Positions 32,879-42,051 of a stretch of DNA of 64,000 bases are shown in pieces. A model generated the notes under the pieces. That model had not been told where the DNA came from. It did not search any database and saw only the letters and a list, made by a program, of their open reading frames with translations. The position numbers were made by a program, and so were the translations under genes. The first letter of the stretch is position 1, and every line of letters starts with the position of its first letter. Source of the DNA: Lysinimonas soli (lineage in GTDB: Bacteria; Actinomycetota; Actinomycetes; Actinomycetales; Microbacteriaceae); contig NZ_JBHSMG010000002.1 in assembly GCF_042655435.1 (NCBI RefSeq), positions 1-64,000 of the forward strand, written 5' to 3'.

Positions 32879-33442
32879 GGGCCCATCGTCGCGGCGTCCA
32901 TTGCGCGCGCCCAGGGCCGAAAGTCCCCTGAGCGCGGGCGGAGCGAACGAGGTCGGCACGACGCGGATCGGGTGAGCTCCGCGGCGCACCTCGTCGAGCA
33001 GCTCCCGTGTCTCGCCTCGTTCCCCGGGCGTCCAGGGCACGACATGCGCACGATCGTCAGCCGGGGTCCACGACCCGGGCACGATGACGGTGGGGCACGG
33101 GGCCGCGGCCGCGGCGCGCAGCAGCGCGAACGCCTCGGCCCGGGGGAGGCGGCCGCCCTTCGCCGCCGCACCGCTCGAGCCGACCACGAACAGGTCGATC
33201 GATCGCGACTCCGCGAGCGCCTGCGCGAGCGAGGAGCTGACGGGACGCATCGCGCAGGGAACCGCGGCGTGGGCGGCGCGCAGCTGCTCTCCCGCGACGA
33301 GCAGGAGCGCCCGCGGATCCCTCGACTCCAGCCCCGAGGCGATCACCTCGAGGGCGGAGGGCGTTGCGCGCGCGTAGTCGAGCGCCCAGGCGAGCGCCCC
33401 GGGACCCTGCCCCGGCCGGATGGCCACCATGACGTGTTCCAT
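32423..33442 (-). CDS. Universal-stress-like domain in frame with two BON domains
   Basis: One uninterrupted 339-aa frame. Residues 1-125 are USP-like (MEHVMVAIRPGQGPGALAWALDYA; SRSIDLFVVGSSGAAAKGG; CPTVIVPGSW). Residues about 126-188 are a linker of unclear nature. Residues 189-339 hold two BON domains (RIRSALDESVDLDALAVEVE... and KVRNAVASAIGDDGEVEVEVEG...). No stop separates the parts, so a fusion is possible. Against this, a perfect DosR-type box lies 36 bp before an internal ATG at 32878. The start at 33442 is 20 bp after the xfp stop would be reached from upstream, so the frame belongs to the xfp operon. Confidence 0.55.
   Translation of the reverse strand: MEHVMVAIRPGQGPGALAWALDYARATPSALEVIASGLESRDPRALLLVAGEQLRAAHAAVPCAMRPVSSSLAQALAESRSIDLFVVGSSGAAAKGGRLPRAEAFALLRAAAAAPCPTVIVPGSWTPADDRAHVVPWTPGERGETRELLDEVRRGAHPIRVVPTSFAPPALRGLSALGARNGRRDDGPMTAHEDRALELRIRSALDESVDLDALAVEVEASDGSIRLSGEVGSFAERLEAVELAAGVVGPDQIKNDITVRATGEGWRIPDHEVAEKVRNAVASAIGDDGEVEVEVEGHVVRLHGHVPSPTVRAQARHAAASVAGVDFVEIDVNIGDVAT
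32914..32927 (-). promoter_or_regulatory. DosR-type box 2
   Basis: GGGACTTTCGGCCC on the minus strand matches GGGNCNNNNGNCCC fully. It lies inside the USP-BON frame, 36 bp upstream of the BON ATG. Confidence 0.6.
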
Positions 33443-33462
33443 GACGCCTCCCGGCCGCCGGA

Positions 33463-35877
33463 TCAGTCCGGCCAGCGCCAGTCGCGCACCTCGGGCAGGT
33501 CGTCGCCGACCTCCCGGGTGTAGTCGCGGGCTCGCAGCCGCGCGTCCTCCAGCTCCTGTCGGAGCCCGGCGTGCTTGGCCGCCAACCCGGGAACGCGGTC
33601 GATCACATCCATCACCAGGCGGTAGCGGTCGAGATCGTTCAGCATGACCATGTCGAACGGGGTCGTCGTCGTGCCGCGCTCCTTGAAACCGCGAGCGTGG
33701 ATGTTGTGGTGCCCGTGCCGCCGGTAGGTGAGCCGGTGGATCATCCAGGGGTAGCCGTGGTACGCGAAGATCACCGGCTTGTCGGTCGTGAAGATCGCGT
33801 CGAAGTCGGCGTCCGGCAGTCCGTGCGGATGCTCCCCCGCCGATTGCAGCCGCATGAGATCGACGACGTTGACGACGCGCACGGCGAGCTCGGGCATCCG
33901 CTCCCGCAGGATCGAGGCCGCGGCGAGCACCTCGAGGGTCGGCACGTCGCCGGCGGCGGCGAGCACGACATCCGGCTCCTCGCCATCGCGTTCGGTGCCC
34001 GCCCACGGCAGGATGCCGAGCCCGCGCGTGCAGTGCTCGACCGCTTCCTCCATGGTCAGCCACTGCGGCGCCGGCTGCTTGCCCGCGACGACGACGTTGA
34101 CGTAGTCGACCGAGCGCAGACAGTGGTCGTAGGTGCTGAGCAGCGTGTTGGCGTCGAAGGGCAGGTAGACCCGTACGACCTCGGCGCTCTTGTTGACCGC
34201 GACGTCGAGAAAGCCGGGGTCCTGATGGCTGAAGCCGTTGTGATCCTGCCGCCAGACGTGGCTCGACAGCAGGTAGTTGAGGCTCGCGACGGGTGCCCGC
34301 CACGGGATGCCCTTGGCGGCTTCGAGCCACTTGGCGTGCTGGTTGAACATCGAGTCGACGATGTGCAGGAAGGCCTCGTAGCAGTCGAACAGGCCGTGAC
34401 GGCCGGTCAGCAGGTAGCCCTCGAGCCAGCCCTCGCACTGATGCTCGCTGAGCATCTCCATCACGCGGCCCGCGCGCGCGAGGTCGACGTCGTTGTCGTG
34501 GTACTCGCCGTTCCACTGCTTGGCGGTCGCCGCGTAGACGGCGGGGGCGAGTCGGTTCGAGGCGGTCTCGTCCGGACCGAAGATGCGGAAGTTGTGCGGG
34601 TTCATCCGGATGACGTCGGCCAGCCAGTGGCCGAGCACCGCCGTGGCCTGGCCGTCGACGGCTCCCGGCGCCGGGACCTCGACCGCGTAGTCGCGGAAGT
34701 CGGGCAGCCGCAGCGGGGTGCGCAGCAGGCCGCCGTTCGCGACCGGGTTGGCGCTCATCCGGCGGTCGCCCTCGGGGGCGAGGGCCCGGATCTCGGCCCG
34801 CGGCGCTCCCGACGCATCGAACAGCTCGTCGGGACGGTAGGAGCGCATCCAGTCCTCGAGGATGCGCAGATGCTCCGGGGTGTCGCGCGCGTTCGCGAGC
34901 GGCACCTGGTGAGCGCGGAAGGTGCCCTCGACCTCGAGGCCGTCGATGATCTTCGGGCAGGTCCAGCCCTTCGGCGTGCGCAGGATGATCATGGGCCAGC
35001 GCGGCCGCTCGCTCAGGGTTCCCGCCGCGGCATCCGCCTTGATCGTCGCGATGCGGTCGAGCACGACGTCGAGCACGGCGGCGAATCGCTCGTGCACCTC
35101 GCGCGGGTCCTCGCCGTCGAAGCCGCCCGAGACGAGGTACGGCTCGTGCCCGTACCCGCGCATCAGCTCGAGCAGCTCGTGCTCGGGGATGCGCGCGAGC
35201 ACCGTCGGGTTCGCGATCTTGTAGCCGTTGAGATGCAGGATGGGCAGCACCACTCCGTCCTGCACCGGATTGACGAACTTGTTCGAGTGCCAGCTGGTCG
35301 CCAGCGGGCCGGTCTCGGCCTCGCCGTCCCCGATCACGCAGGCCACCAACAGGCCGGGATTGTCGAAGGCGGCCCCGTAGGCGTGACTGAGGGAGTAGCC
35401 GAGCTCCCCGCCTTCGTGGATCGACCCGGGGGTATCGGGCGAGGCGTGGCTCGGGATGCCGCCCGGGAACGAGAACCGACGGAACATGCGCCGGATGCCG
35501 TCGTCGCTCTGGTCGATCTCGGAGTAGATCTCGGAGTACGTCCCGTCGAGGAAGCCGTTGGCGACCATCCCCGGGCCGCCGTGCCCCGGCCCGGTGATGA
35601 ACAGGGTGTCGAGGTCACGCTCGCGGATGGTGCGATTCAGGTGCGCGTAAAGGAAGTTGAGACCCGGCGTCGTGCCCCAGTGGCCGAGCAACCGCTGCTT
35701 GACGTGCTCGACCCGCAGCGGCTCGCGCAGAAGCGGGTTGTCGAGCAGGTAGATCTGGCCGATGCTGAGGTAGTTCGCCGCCCGCCACCAGGCGTCGATG
35801 CGGTCGATCTCGTCGGCGCCGAGCGTCTCGGTGCGGCCGAGCGGCCAGGTGGTCGCCGGGGGCGCAGTGGGCGTCAT
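33463..35877 (-). CDS. xfp: Xylulose-5-phosphate/fructose-6-phosphate phosphoketolase
   Basis: An 804-aa ThDP enzyme of usual length, splitting xylulose 5-P or fructose 6-P to acetyl phosphate and an aldose phosphate. Signatures include GPGHGGPGMVANGFLDGTY, EGGELGYSLSHAYGAAFD, VIGDGEAETGPLATSWHSNKF with the ThDP GDG motif, SNRL, and HHNIHARGFKERGTTTTPFDM near the C-terminus. pta and ackA lie 2-5 kb away, giving a route from pentoses to acetate and ATP. Two DosR-type boxes lie 56-94 bp upstream. Confidence 0.97.
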   Translation of the reverse strand: MTPTAPPATTWPLGRTETLGADEIDRIDAWWRAANYLSIGQIYLLDNPLLREPLRVEHVKQRLLGHWGTTPGLNFLYAHLNRTIRERDLDTLFITGPGHGGPGMVANGFLDGTYSEIYSEIDQSDDGIRRMFRRFSFPGGIPSHASPDTPGSIHEGGELGYSLSHAYGAAFDNPGLLVACVIGDGEAETGPLATSWHSNKFVNPVQDGVVLPILHLNGYKIANPTVLARIPEHELLELMRGYGHEPYLVSGGFDGEDPREVHERFAAVLDVVLDRIATIKADAAAGTLSERPRWPMIILRTPKGWTCPKIIDGLEVEGTFRAHQVPLANARDTPEHLRILEDWMRSYRPDELFDASGAPRAEIRALAPEGDRRMSANPVANGGLLRTPLRLPDFRDYAVEVPAPGAVDGQATAVLGHWLADVIRMNPHNFRIFGPDETASNRLAPAVYAATAKQWNGEYHDNDVDLARAGRVMEMLSEHQCEGWLEGYLLTGRHGLFDCYEAFLHIVDSMFNQHAKWLEAAKGIPWRAPVASLNYLLSSHVWRQDHNGFSHQDPGFLDVAVNKSAEVVRVYLPFDANTLLSTYDHCLRSVDYVNVVVAGKQPAPQWLTMEEAVEHCTRGLGILPWAGTERDGEEPDVVLAAAGDVPTLEVLAAASILRERMPELAVRVVNVVDLMRLQSAGEHPHGLPDADFDAIFTTDKPVIFAYHGYPWMIHRLTYRRHGHHNIHARGFKERGTTTTPFDMVMLNDLDRYRLVMDVIDRVPGLAAKHAGLRQELEDARLRARDYTREVGDDLPEVRDWRWPD

Positions 35878-35932
35878 GGGTCTCCTTCGGGGTCCTCCGA
35901 ATCATCCTGCCCGCATCCGGCCCGACCGGCGC

Positions 35933-35946
35933 GGGTCGAAGGTCCT
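35933..35946. promoter_or_regulatory. DosR-type box 3
   Basis: GGGTCGAAGGTCCT matches GGGNCNNNNGNCCC except for the last base. Between the divergent xfp and USP genes. Confidence 0.5.
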
Positions 35947-35957
35947 CCGCCTCCAGC

Positions 35958-35971
35958 GGGACCTTCGACTC
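35958..35971. promoter_or_regulatory. DosR-type box 4
   Basis: GGGACCTTCGACTC matches except one base in the last triplet. Centred 25 bp from box 3 in the same divergent region; 56 bp before the USP start. Confidence 0.5.
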
Positions 35972-36026
35972 TGCCTCGATCGGGCCGGTTCCCTCAGCCT
36001 GGATTCGAGCAGCAGGGGAGTGCACC

Positions 36027-36845
36027 ATGTCCGTCCGTTACATCATCGGCTTCGATGGCTCGAGCCCGAGCGAGGCCGCCCTGGCCTGGGTGATCCGGCG
36101 CGTCCGGCACGAGCCCGGTCCCATCGTGCTCGTCCACGTCGCCGAAGGCGACTCGGGCGCCATGGGTCGCGCTTTCGAAGACGCCGACATGCGCGAAGGC
36201 GCGGCGCTGCTGTCCCGTCGGATCGACGCGCTGCGGCACTCGGACCCCGATCTCGATGTCGAGGGTCTCGCCCTCGAGGGCAGCGTGCCCTGGGAGCTGG
36301 CCCGCACGGTCGCCCCGCACGACCTGCTGGTGGTGGGAACGCACAAGACCGGGTTCCTGCATGGCCGGGTGCTCGGCTCGCGGAGCGTGCAGATCGCCGC
36401 GGTCGCCCGCTGCAACGTGGCGGTCGTGCCCGAGACCGACCTGCGGTTCCGCAGCGGGGTCGTCGCCGGCATCGACCGCGCCGAGACCGCGGATGCCGTC
36501 GCCCGCACCGCCGCGGCCGAGGCGGCCGCGCGCGGCGACGAGCTGACGCTGGTTCAAGCCGTTCCCGCGGGGGCTCCCGTGCAGGACCGGGCGCCGCTCG
36601 CGGTCGCGATGGTCGCGGCACGCGACGCGCAGCCGGGCCTCGTCATCCGCTCGCGCATCTCGACCCGTCCGCCCGCCGAGGCGCTTCTGGACTCGGCCCG
36701 CGACAAGGCCCTGCTCGTGCTCGGGCCGGGCTCGAACAAGCCGGAGCGCTCGCCGATCGGCTCGGTGCTGCACGACGTACTGCTCAACGTCAACGCACCC
36801 GTCGTGGTGGCGCGCGCCTCGGCCGATGTGAACGTCGTCGCCTGA
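36027..36845 (+). CDS. Tandem-domain universal stress protein
   Basis: A 272-aa protein with two USP domains. The N-terminal one starts RYIIGFDGSSPSEAALAW and has LLVVGTHKTGFLHGRVLGSRSVQIAAVARCNVAVVP, near the ATP-type GxxG-9x-G(S/T) motif. The second half (about 150-272) is more diverged. Soluble. AGCAGGGGAG precedes the ATG. Divergent from xfp and sharing two DosR-type boxes with it. Confidence 0.9.
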   Translation: MSVRYIIGFDGSSPSEAALAWVIRRVRHEPGPIVLVHVAEGDSGAMGRAFEDADMREGAALLSRRIDALRHSDPDLDVEGLALEGSVPWELARTVAPHDLLVVGTHKTGFLHGRVLGSRSVQIAAVARCNVAVVPETDLRFRSGVVAGIDRAETADAVARTAAAEAAARGDELTLVQAVPAGAPVQDRAPLAVAMVAARDAQPGLVIRSRISTRPPAEALLDSARDKALLVLGPGSNKPERSPIGSVLHDVLLNVNAPVVVARASADVNVVA

Positions 36846-36900
36846 GGAACAGGAACCTCCTCGACTGAGGGAGCGTCCTCGCCTGAGGGGCCGACGCGGC

Positions 36901-37761
36901 TCAGGGGATGACGGCCACCGGGCAGGGCGGGGCCGCGAGCACTCCGCGGCCGACCGACCCGAGCAGGGCCCGCGAGACCGAGGAGCGCGCGGGGCGCCCG
37001 ACCACGAGCAGCGAGGCGTTCCGCGCCGCCGCCAGCAGAGTCGGCACGGCCGCGCCCACGCGCAGCTCGGTGCCGATCTGAAGCCCGGGCGCACGACGGC
37101 GCACGAGGGCGTCGAGCCGATCGAGTGCACGCCGCTGCCGGTCGGGGATCGATTCGACCTCGGGATCCTCGTCCGCCGGCACGGCGCCGACGCCGGGGAG
37201 ATCCCAGGCGTGGGCGAGCGTCAGCGGTCGGCCGGTGCGCTCCGCCTCCCGCTGGGCGAAGCCGAGGGCCGCCCCCGCGACCGGGTCGGCGGCGACGCCG
37301 AGCACGACCGGCCCGGGCGCCGCGATCCACTCCGAGGGCACGACGACGACGGTGCAGTGCGCGATCGCCGCCAAGCGCTGCGGGAGCCCGCGGAACAGCC
37401 TGCTGCCCCGGTGTCCATGGTGGGTTCCGATCACGAGCACGTCGTTGAACGCCGAGGCCCGCGCGAGCACCTCGGCGGGGTCGCCGGACTGCGTCGCCAC
37501 GGTCACCTCGGCCGCCGGCAGCACGAGACGCAGGACGGCCTCGGCCCGGTGCAAGGCCTCGCGCGCCGCCTCCTGTTCCTCCGACGAGCTGCGCGGCGAC
37601 ACGACGTGCACCAACTCGATGTCGACGGCGCGCGCTCCGGCGTGCGCGATCGCCCACCGCAGCGCGGCAAGGCCCGCCGCGCCGCCGTCGCTCGCGATCA
37701 GGATGCGCTCGGTGCCCGAGCCGTCGAGCTGGGTCGGTTCGGTCACGGTCTGGATCGACAT
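36901..37761 (-). CDS. Tandem-domain universal stress protein
   Basis: A 286-aa protein with two USP domains: ERILIASDGGAAGLAALRWAI with VLVIGTHHGHRGSRLFRGLPQRLAAIAHCTVVVVPSEW, then VVLGVAADPVAGAALGFA with LLVVGRPARSSVSRALLGSVGRGVLAAPPCPVAVIP. It converges with the preceding USP gene across 55 bp. A weaker DosR-type box lies 61 bp upstream, next to the ackA stop. Confidence 0.9.
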   Translation of the reverse strand: MSIQTVTEPTQLDGSGTERILIASDGGAAGLAALRWAIAHAGARAVDIELVHVVSPRSSSEEQEAAREALHRAEAVLRLVLPAAEVTVATQSGDPAEVLARASAFNDVLVIGTHHGHRGSRLFRGLPQRLAAIAHCTVVVVPSEWIAAPGPVVLGVAADPVAGAALGFAQREAERTGRPLTLAHAWDLPGVGAVPADEDPEVESIPDRQRRALDRLDALVRRRAPGLQIGTELRVGAAVPTLLAAARNASLLVVGRPARSSVSRALLGSVGRGVLAAPPCPVAVIP

Positions 37762-37821
37762 GCGGCTGCTCCTTGTGCGGCGGGATGCTTTCAGCCTCGC
37801 GCGACGCGCCCCGCACGTTGA

Positions 37822-37835
37822 GTGCCGAAGGTCCT
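37822..37835 (-). promoter_or_regulatory. DosR-type box 5 (weak)
   Basis: AGGACCTTCGGCAC on the minus strand; two mismatches to the palindrome but the same CCTTCGG core. Upstream of the 286-aa USP gene. Confidence 0.35.
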
Positions 37836-38970
37836 ATCGGGCCGCGAGCACCGCCGCCGTCTCGCGCGCGATCTGCAACTCCTCGTCGGTGGGCACCACC
37901 AGGATCGCGACCGGCGCGTCGCTCGCCGAGATGCGGCGGGCGACCCCGCTCCGCTCGGCGTTCGCCGTCTCGTCGATGCGCAGCCCCAGGAACTCGAGGC
38001 CCTCGACCGCCCCGCTGCGCACCTCGCGGCTGTTCTCGCCGACACCCGCCGTGAAGACCAGCGCGTCGAGACCGCCGAGCACCGCCGCGTAGGCGCCGAT
38101 GTAGTGGCGCAGGCGGTGCAGGTAGATGTCGAGGGCTCGCCGCGCCGACTCCTCACCCGCGTCGATCGCGTCGGTCAGGCCGCGCATGTCGATGTGACCC
38201 GAGAGCCCCAGGATGCCGCTGTGCCGGTTGAGCAGCACGTCGAGCTGGTCGGTGTCGAGTCCGGCGTTGCGCTGCAGGTAGAGCAGCACGGCCGGATCGA
38301 TGTCGCCCGATCGGGTGCCCATCACGAGACCCTCGAGGGGCGTCATCCCCATCGAGGTGTCGATCGAGCGACCGCCGGCGATCGCGGCCGCCGACGCCCC
38401 GTTGCCGAGGTGCAGCACGATCATCCTGAGCTCGCCGAGGGGCCGATCCAGGAAGGCCGCGGCGCGCTCCGAGACGATGCGGTACGAGGTGCCGTGGAAG
38501 CCGTAGCGGCGGATGCCGTGCCGGTCGGCGAGCTCCGTGTCGATCGCGTAGCGGCGGGCCGCTTCGGGCAGTGCGGCGTGGAACGCGGTGTCGAACACGG
38601 CGACCTGCGCAAGTTCCGGGAGGGCGGCACGAGCCGCGCGGATGCCGAGCAACCCCGGCGGGTTGTGCAGCGGGGCCAGCGGCGCGAGGGCCTCGATGCC
38701 GCGCTCGACCTCGTCGTCGATGACGGTCGCGGTCACGAATCGCTCGCCGCCGTGCACGATCCGATGGCCGACGGCGTCGATGCGCAGCCCGGCGAACCGG
38801 TTCAGGATCTGCGCGATGGCGCTGCGGTGGTCACGCGCCTCGGATCCGGGTTCGCCGATCCGGTCGATCACGCCCGTGGCGGCGACCTCGGCCGTCTCGA
38901 CGTCGACGACCCGGTACTTGACCGACGACGAGCCGGTGTTCAACACGAACACCGAGCGGATGTCGCTCAC
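37834..38970 (-). CDS. ackA: Acetate kinase
   Basis: A 378-aa ASKHA-fold kinase interconverting acetyl phosphate plus ADP with acetate plus ATP. Both signatures are seen: VLNTGSSSVKY near the N-terminus and DTAFHAALPEAARRYAI / GFHGTSYRIVSERAA in the middle, then LHLGNGASAAAI and FTAGVGENSREVR. Slightly shorter than the usual 395-400 aa. The ATG overlaps the pta stop by 4 bp (ATGA). Confidence 0.96.
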   Translation of the reverse strand: MSDIRSVFVLNTGSSSVKYRVVDVETAEVAATGVIDRIGEPGSEARDHRSAIAQILNRFAGLRIDAVGHRIVHGGERFVTATVIDDEVERGIEALAPLAPLHNPPGLLGIRAARAALPELAQVAVFDTAFHAALPEAARRYAIDTELADRHGIRRYGFHGTSYRIVSERAAAFLDRPLGELRMIVLHLGNGASAAAIAGGRSIDTSMGMTPLEGLVMGTRSGDIDPAVLLYLQRNAGLDTDQLDVLLNRHSGILGLSGHIDMRGLTDAIDAGEESARRALDIYLHRLRHYIGAYAAVLGGLDALVFTAGVGENSREVRSGAVEGLEFLGLRIDETANAERSGVARRISASDAPVAILVVPTDEELQIARETAAVLAAR

Positions 38971-41051
38971 GAGTTCGCCTGCGCCTGAATCGCCGTGATC
39001 GCAATCGTGTTGACGATGTCGCGCACCAGCGCCCCGCGCGACAGGTCGTTGATGGGTTTGGCGAGACCCTGCAGCACCGGGCCGATCGCGACGGCCCCGG
39101 CACTGCGCTGCACGGCCTTGTAGGTGTTGTTGCCCGTGTTGAGATCGGGGAAGACGAAGACCGTCGCGTGGCCGGCGACCTCCGAACCCGGCATCTTCGA
39201 GGCGCCCACGGCGGGGTCGGCGGCCGCGTCGTACTGGATCGGGCCGGCGATCGGCAGCTCGGGGGCGCGCGAGCGCACCAGCTCGGTCGCGGCGCGTACC
39301 TTGTCGACGTCCGACCCGGTGCCCGACTCGCCCGTCGAGTAGCTCAGCATGGCGACGCGCGGCTCGATGCCGAACTGCCGCGCCGTCGCCGCCGAGGCGA
39401 TCGCGATGTCGGCGAGCTGCTCGCTCGTCGGGTCGGGGATGACGGCGCAGTCGCCATAGACGAGCACGCGATCGGACAGGGCCATCAGGAACACGCTCGA
39501 CACCACCGAGAAGCCGGGCGCGGTCTTGACGATCTCGAACGCCGGCCGGATCGTGTGCGCCGTGGTGTGCGCGGCTCCCGACACCATGCCGTCGGCCAGG
39601 CCGTCGTGCACGAGCATCGTGCCGAAGTACGCGACATCCGCGACGCGCTCGGCCGCGACCTCGCGCGTCATGCCCTTGTGCTCGCGTAGACGGAAGTACT
39701 CGTCGGCGAAGCGCTCGTGCAGCACGGGATCGCGCGGCGAGATCACCTGCGCCCGCGCCAGGTCGAGCCCCAGTTCCGATGCGCGCGCCCGCACCACGTG
39801 CTCCTCGCCGAGGATCGTCAGTTCGGCGATCCCTCGCTGCAGTACGGCGCCGGCCGCCTGCAGGATGCGGTCGTCCTCGCTCTCCGGCAGCACGATCCGT
39901 TTCGGCTGGGCCCGGGCGCGCTCGACGAGCACGTGCTCGAACCGCACGGGCGTCATGACGGTGCTGGGGTTGAGCTGCAGCAGGCGGATCAGCTCGCCCG
40001 CATCGACGCTGCGCTCGAACAGGCCGAGGGCGGTCGCGTACTTCTGCGGCGAGTCGGCGGCCAGCCTGCTGCGCGTGGCCATGATCCGCACCGCCGTGTC
40101 GAAGGTCCCCGTCTCGCAGCGCGCGATCGGCAGCGTGGCCCCCAGCCCCTCGAGAACGCGCGTGATCGCGGGCGCGACCGGGAATCCGCCGTTCAGCACG
40201 ACGCCCGCCAGAGCGGGGAAGGTCTGCGAGAGGTGCGCGACCACCGTGCCGACCAGCACGTCGCTGCGGTCGCCCGGCACCACGACGACGCTGCCCTCGA
40301 GCAGTCTGGGAAGCACGTTCTCGAGGGTCATGGCCGCCACGACGGTCCCGCGCACCGGTCGGTCGAGCAGGGCGGGGTCGCCGAACAGCAGCTCGGCCCC
40401 GACCGACGCCAGCACCGAGCGGAGCAGGGGCGCCGTGAGGTCGGCGTCCTCGGGGATCGCCCAGGTGGGAAGCCCCGTGTCGCGACGCACCGCCTCGACG
40501 ATCGCGGCCGAGGCGGAGGAATCGACGCGGTTCACGACGATGGCGACGGCATCCGCATGCTCGGCGTGCAGTTCGGCGATCGCAAGGCGCGCAACGGCCG
40601 AGACCTCTGCGGCGTCGCGCGGGGCGTCGCCGGCCGGGGTCCTGCCGCTGAGAACGAGCAGCACGGGCGCCGCGAGGTCGGCGGCGATGCGGGCGTTGGT
40701 CGCGAACTCGGTCGGCGACCCGACGTCGGTGTAGTCGGAGCCGAGGATCAGCACGGCGTCGCAGCTGCGCTCCATCTGACCGAAGCGGTCGACGATGCGG
40801 GCGAAGGCGGCATCGGGGGCGGTGTGCAGCTCGGCGTAGTCGGTGCCGGTGCAGTCCCCGGCAGGGAGCCCCGCGGTCGAGTGCTCGATCAACAGCTCGA
40901 GCACGTAGTCGGGCTCGTGCTGCGAGCGCGCGACCGGCCGGAAGACGCCGACGCGCTCGACGGTCCCCTTGAGCGCTTCGAGCATCCCGACGGCGATGGT
41001 CGACTTGCCGGATCCGCCCTCGGCGGAGGTCACATAGATCGTCGATGCCAC
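38967..41051 (-). CDS. pta: Phosphate acetyltransferase (long form)
   Basis: A 694-aa long-type Pta, interconverting acetyl-CoA and acetyl phosphate. The N-terminal part is a P-loop BioD-like domain (YVTSAEGGSGKSTIAVGML), then a DRTGG domain (about 215-320), and the catalytic PTA_PTB domain (about 360-690) with RIVLPESEDDRILQAA, DGLADGMVSGAAHTTA and LSYSTGESGTGSDVDKV. Upstream is a DosR-type box at 35 bp. Confidence 0.96.
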   Translation of the reverse strand: MASTIYVTSAEGGSGKSTIAVGMLEALKGTVERVGVFRPVARSQHEPDYVLELLIEHSTAGLPAGDCTGTDYAELHTAPDAAFARIVDRFGQMERSCDAVLILGSDYTDVGSPTEFATNARIAADLAAPVLLVLSGRTPAGDAPRDAAEVSAVARLAIAELHAEHADAVAIVVNRVDSSASAAIVEAVRRDTGLPTWAIPEDADLTAPLLRSVLASVGAELLFGDPALLDRPVRGTVVAAMTLENVLPRLLEGSVVVVPGDRSDVLVGTVVAHLSQTFPALAGVVLNGGFPVAPAITRVLEGLGATLPIARCETGTFDTAVRIMATRSRLAADSPQKYATALGLFERSVDAGELIRLLQLNPSTVMTPVRFEHVLVERARAQPKRIVLPESEDDRILQAAGAVLQRGIAELTILGEEHVVRARASELGLDLARAQVISPRDPVLHERFADEYFRLREHKGMTREVAAERVADVAYFGTMLVHDGLADGMVSGAAHTTAHTIRPAFEIVKTAPGFSVVSSVFLMALSDRVLVYGDCAVIPDPTSEQLADIAIASAATARQFGIEPRVAMLSYSTGESGTGSDVDKVRAATELVRSRAPELPIAGPIQYDAAADPAVGASKMPGSEVAGHATVFVFPDLNTGNNTYKAVQRSAGAVAIGPVLQGLAKPINDLSRGALVRDIVNTIAITAIQAQANS

Positions 41052-41085
41052 GCGATCACGCTACGCGGATCGGCCGGGTGAGCGG

Positions 41086-41099
41086 GGGCCGAAGGTCCG
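41086..41099 (-). promoter_or_regulatory. DosR-type box 6
   Basis: CGGACCTTCGGCCC on the minus strand, one mismatch to GGGNCNNNNGNCCC, 35 bp before the pta ATG. Confidence 0.5.
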
Positions 41100-41105
41100 T
41101 CGGGT

Positions 41106-42038
41106 TCACAGCAGCACCGCGTCGAGTAGGAGCCACAGGGTCGGGACGCCGACGAGCGCCACCGCGAGCGCCACCGCCCCGAACCGCATCGGGATCGGCA
41201 GGGGCAGCGTGCCGTCGAGCAGCCGGCCGACCCGCGCGCCGTCGGCGGCCGAGCCGGCGAGGGTGCCGGTGACCGGGCCGGCGAGCCGGGCGCCCGGGTG
41301 CGGCGCCGCCAGCACGATCGCCCGCGCCAGCACCCGTTCGTCGGTCGCCCGGCGGGCGCGGTCGTCGGCGAGCATCTCGACGAGTTGCGCGACCTGCCGC
41401 TCGGCGAGGGCCGCCGACGGGAATCCGGGCAGCGCCGATCGCCAGGCGCGGAATGCCACGAGCAGCACGTCGTGCCGCTGCTCGGCGTGGGCGCGCTCGT
41501 GCGCGATCTCCGCATCGAGCTCGCGCTCGTCGAGCAGCTCGAGCAGTCCGCGTGACACCACGGTCAGCGGGCGACGCGCGCGCGGCAGGCAGTAGGCGAC
41601 GGGGGCGGCGTCCTCGAGCAGTCGAGCTCCGGCCTGCGGGGCGGGACCGCTGAGCAGCTCGAGCAGGGCCAGGTGACGCCGGCGATGGCGCTGCACCTGC
41701 ACGACGGTCAGGGCCAGATGCGCCAGCAGGTACGCCGCCAGGGCACCGGCCGTGACGATCCCGGCCCACGACCACGCCGACAGCGCGCCGACCCCCTCGC
41801 GGGCCAGAGCCGCGACCGCGCCCCGGCTCGCACTGCCGAAGTCGGTGCCGAAGGGCGCGAGCCCGAGAGCGAGCGGCGCCCCGATCATCGACAGCCCGCC
41901 GGCGACGGCGACGGACTGCCAGAGCAACAGCGCGCTGGCCGGCGAGCGCCGTGTCCAGCCGGCCCGGGCGAGCAGGATCGGCACGGGCCCGGCGAGCGCC
42001 AGGGCGAGGAGGGCGAGCACCCCCGCCGTCGCGATCAT
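41106..42038 (-). CDS. M56 family membrane metallopeptidase (BlaR1-like)
   Basis: A 310-aa integral membrane protease with helices at the N-terminus, around residues 30-55, 85-110 and at the C-terminus. The gluzincin motif is HERAH (about residue 180, AEIAHERAHAEQRHD). No penicillin-binding sensor domain is present, so it is the peptidase part only, as in many actinobacterial BlaR-like proteins. With the BlaI-type repressor 13 bp upstream it forms the usual protease-repressor pair. The inducer is unknown. Confidence 0.88.
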   Translation of the reverse strand: MIATAGVLALLALALAGPVPILLARAGWTRRSPASALLLWQSVAVAGGLSMIGAPLALGLAPFGTDFGSASRGAVAALAREGVGALSAWSWAGIVTAGALAAYLLAHLALTVVQVQRHRRRHLALLELLSGPAPQAGARLLEDAAPVAYCLPRARRPLTVVSRGLLELLDERELDAEIAHERAHAEQRHDVLLVAFRAWRSALPGFPSAALAERQVAQLVEMLADDRARRATDERVLARAIVLAAPHPGARLAGPVTGTLAGSAADGARVGRLLDGTLPLPIPMRFGAVALAVALVGVPTLWLLLDAVLL

Positions 42039-42051
42039 CGGGCGCCGTCGA

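Noticed and set aside
32423..34516. A 697-residue frame upstream of the BON domains
   Set aside because: Its first two-thirds read antisense-like, out-of-frame xfp sequence; only the part from 33442 onward has domain similarity.
36846..36900. Terminator between the convergent universal stress genes
   Set aside because: Only 4-bp stems (cctc/gagg) are present, too weak to call.
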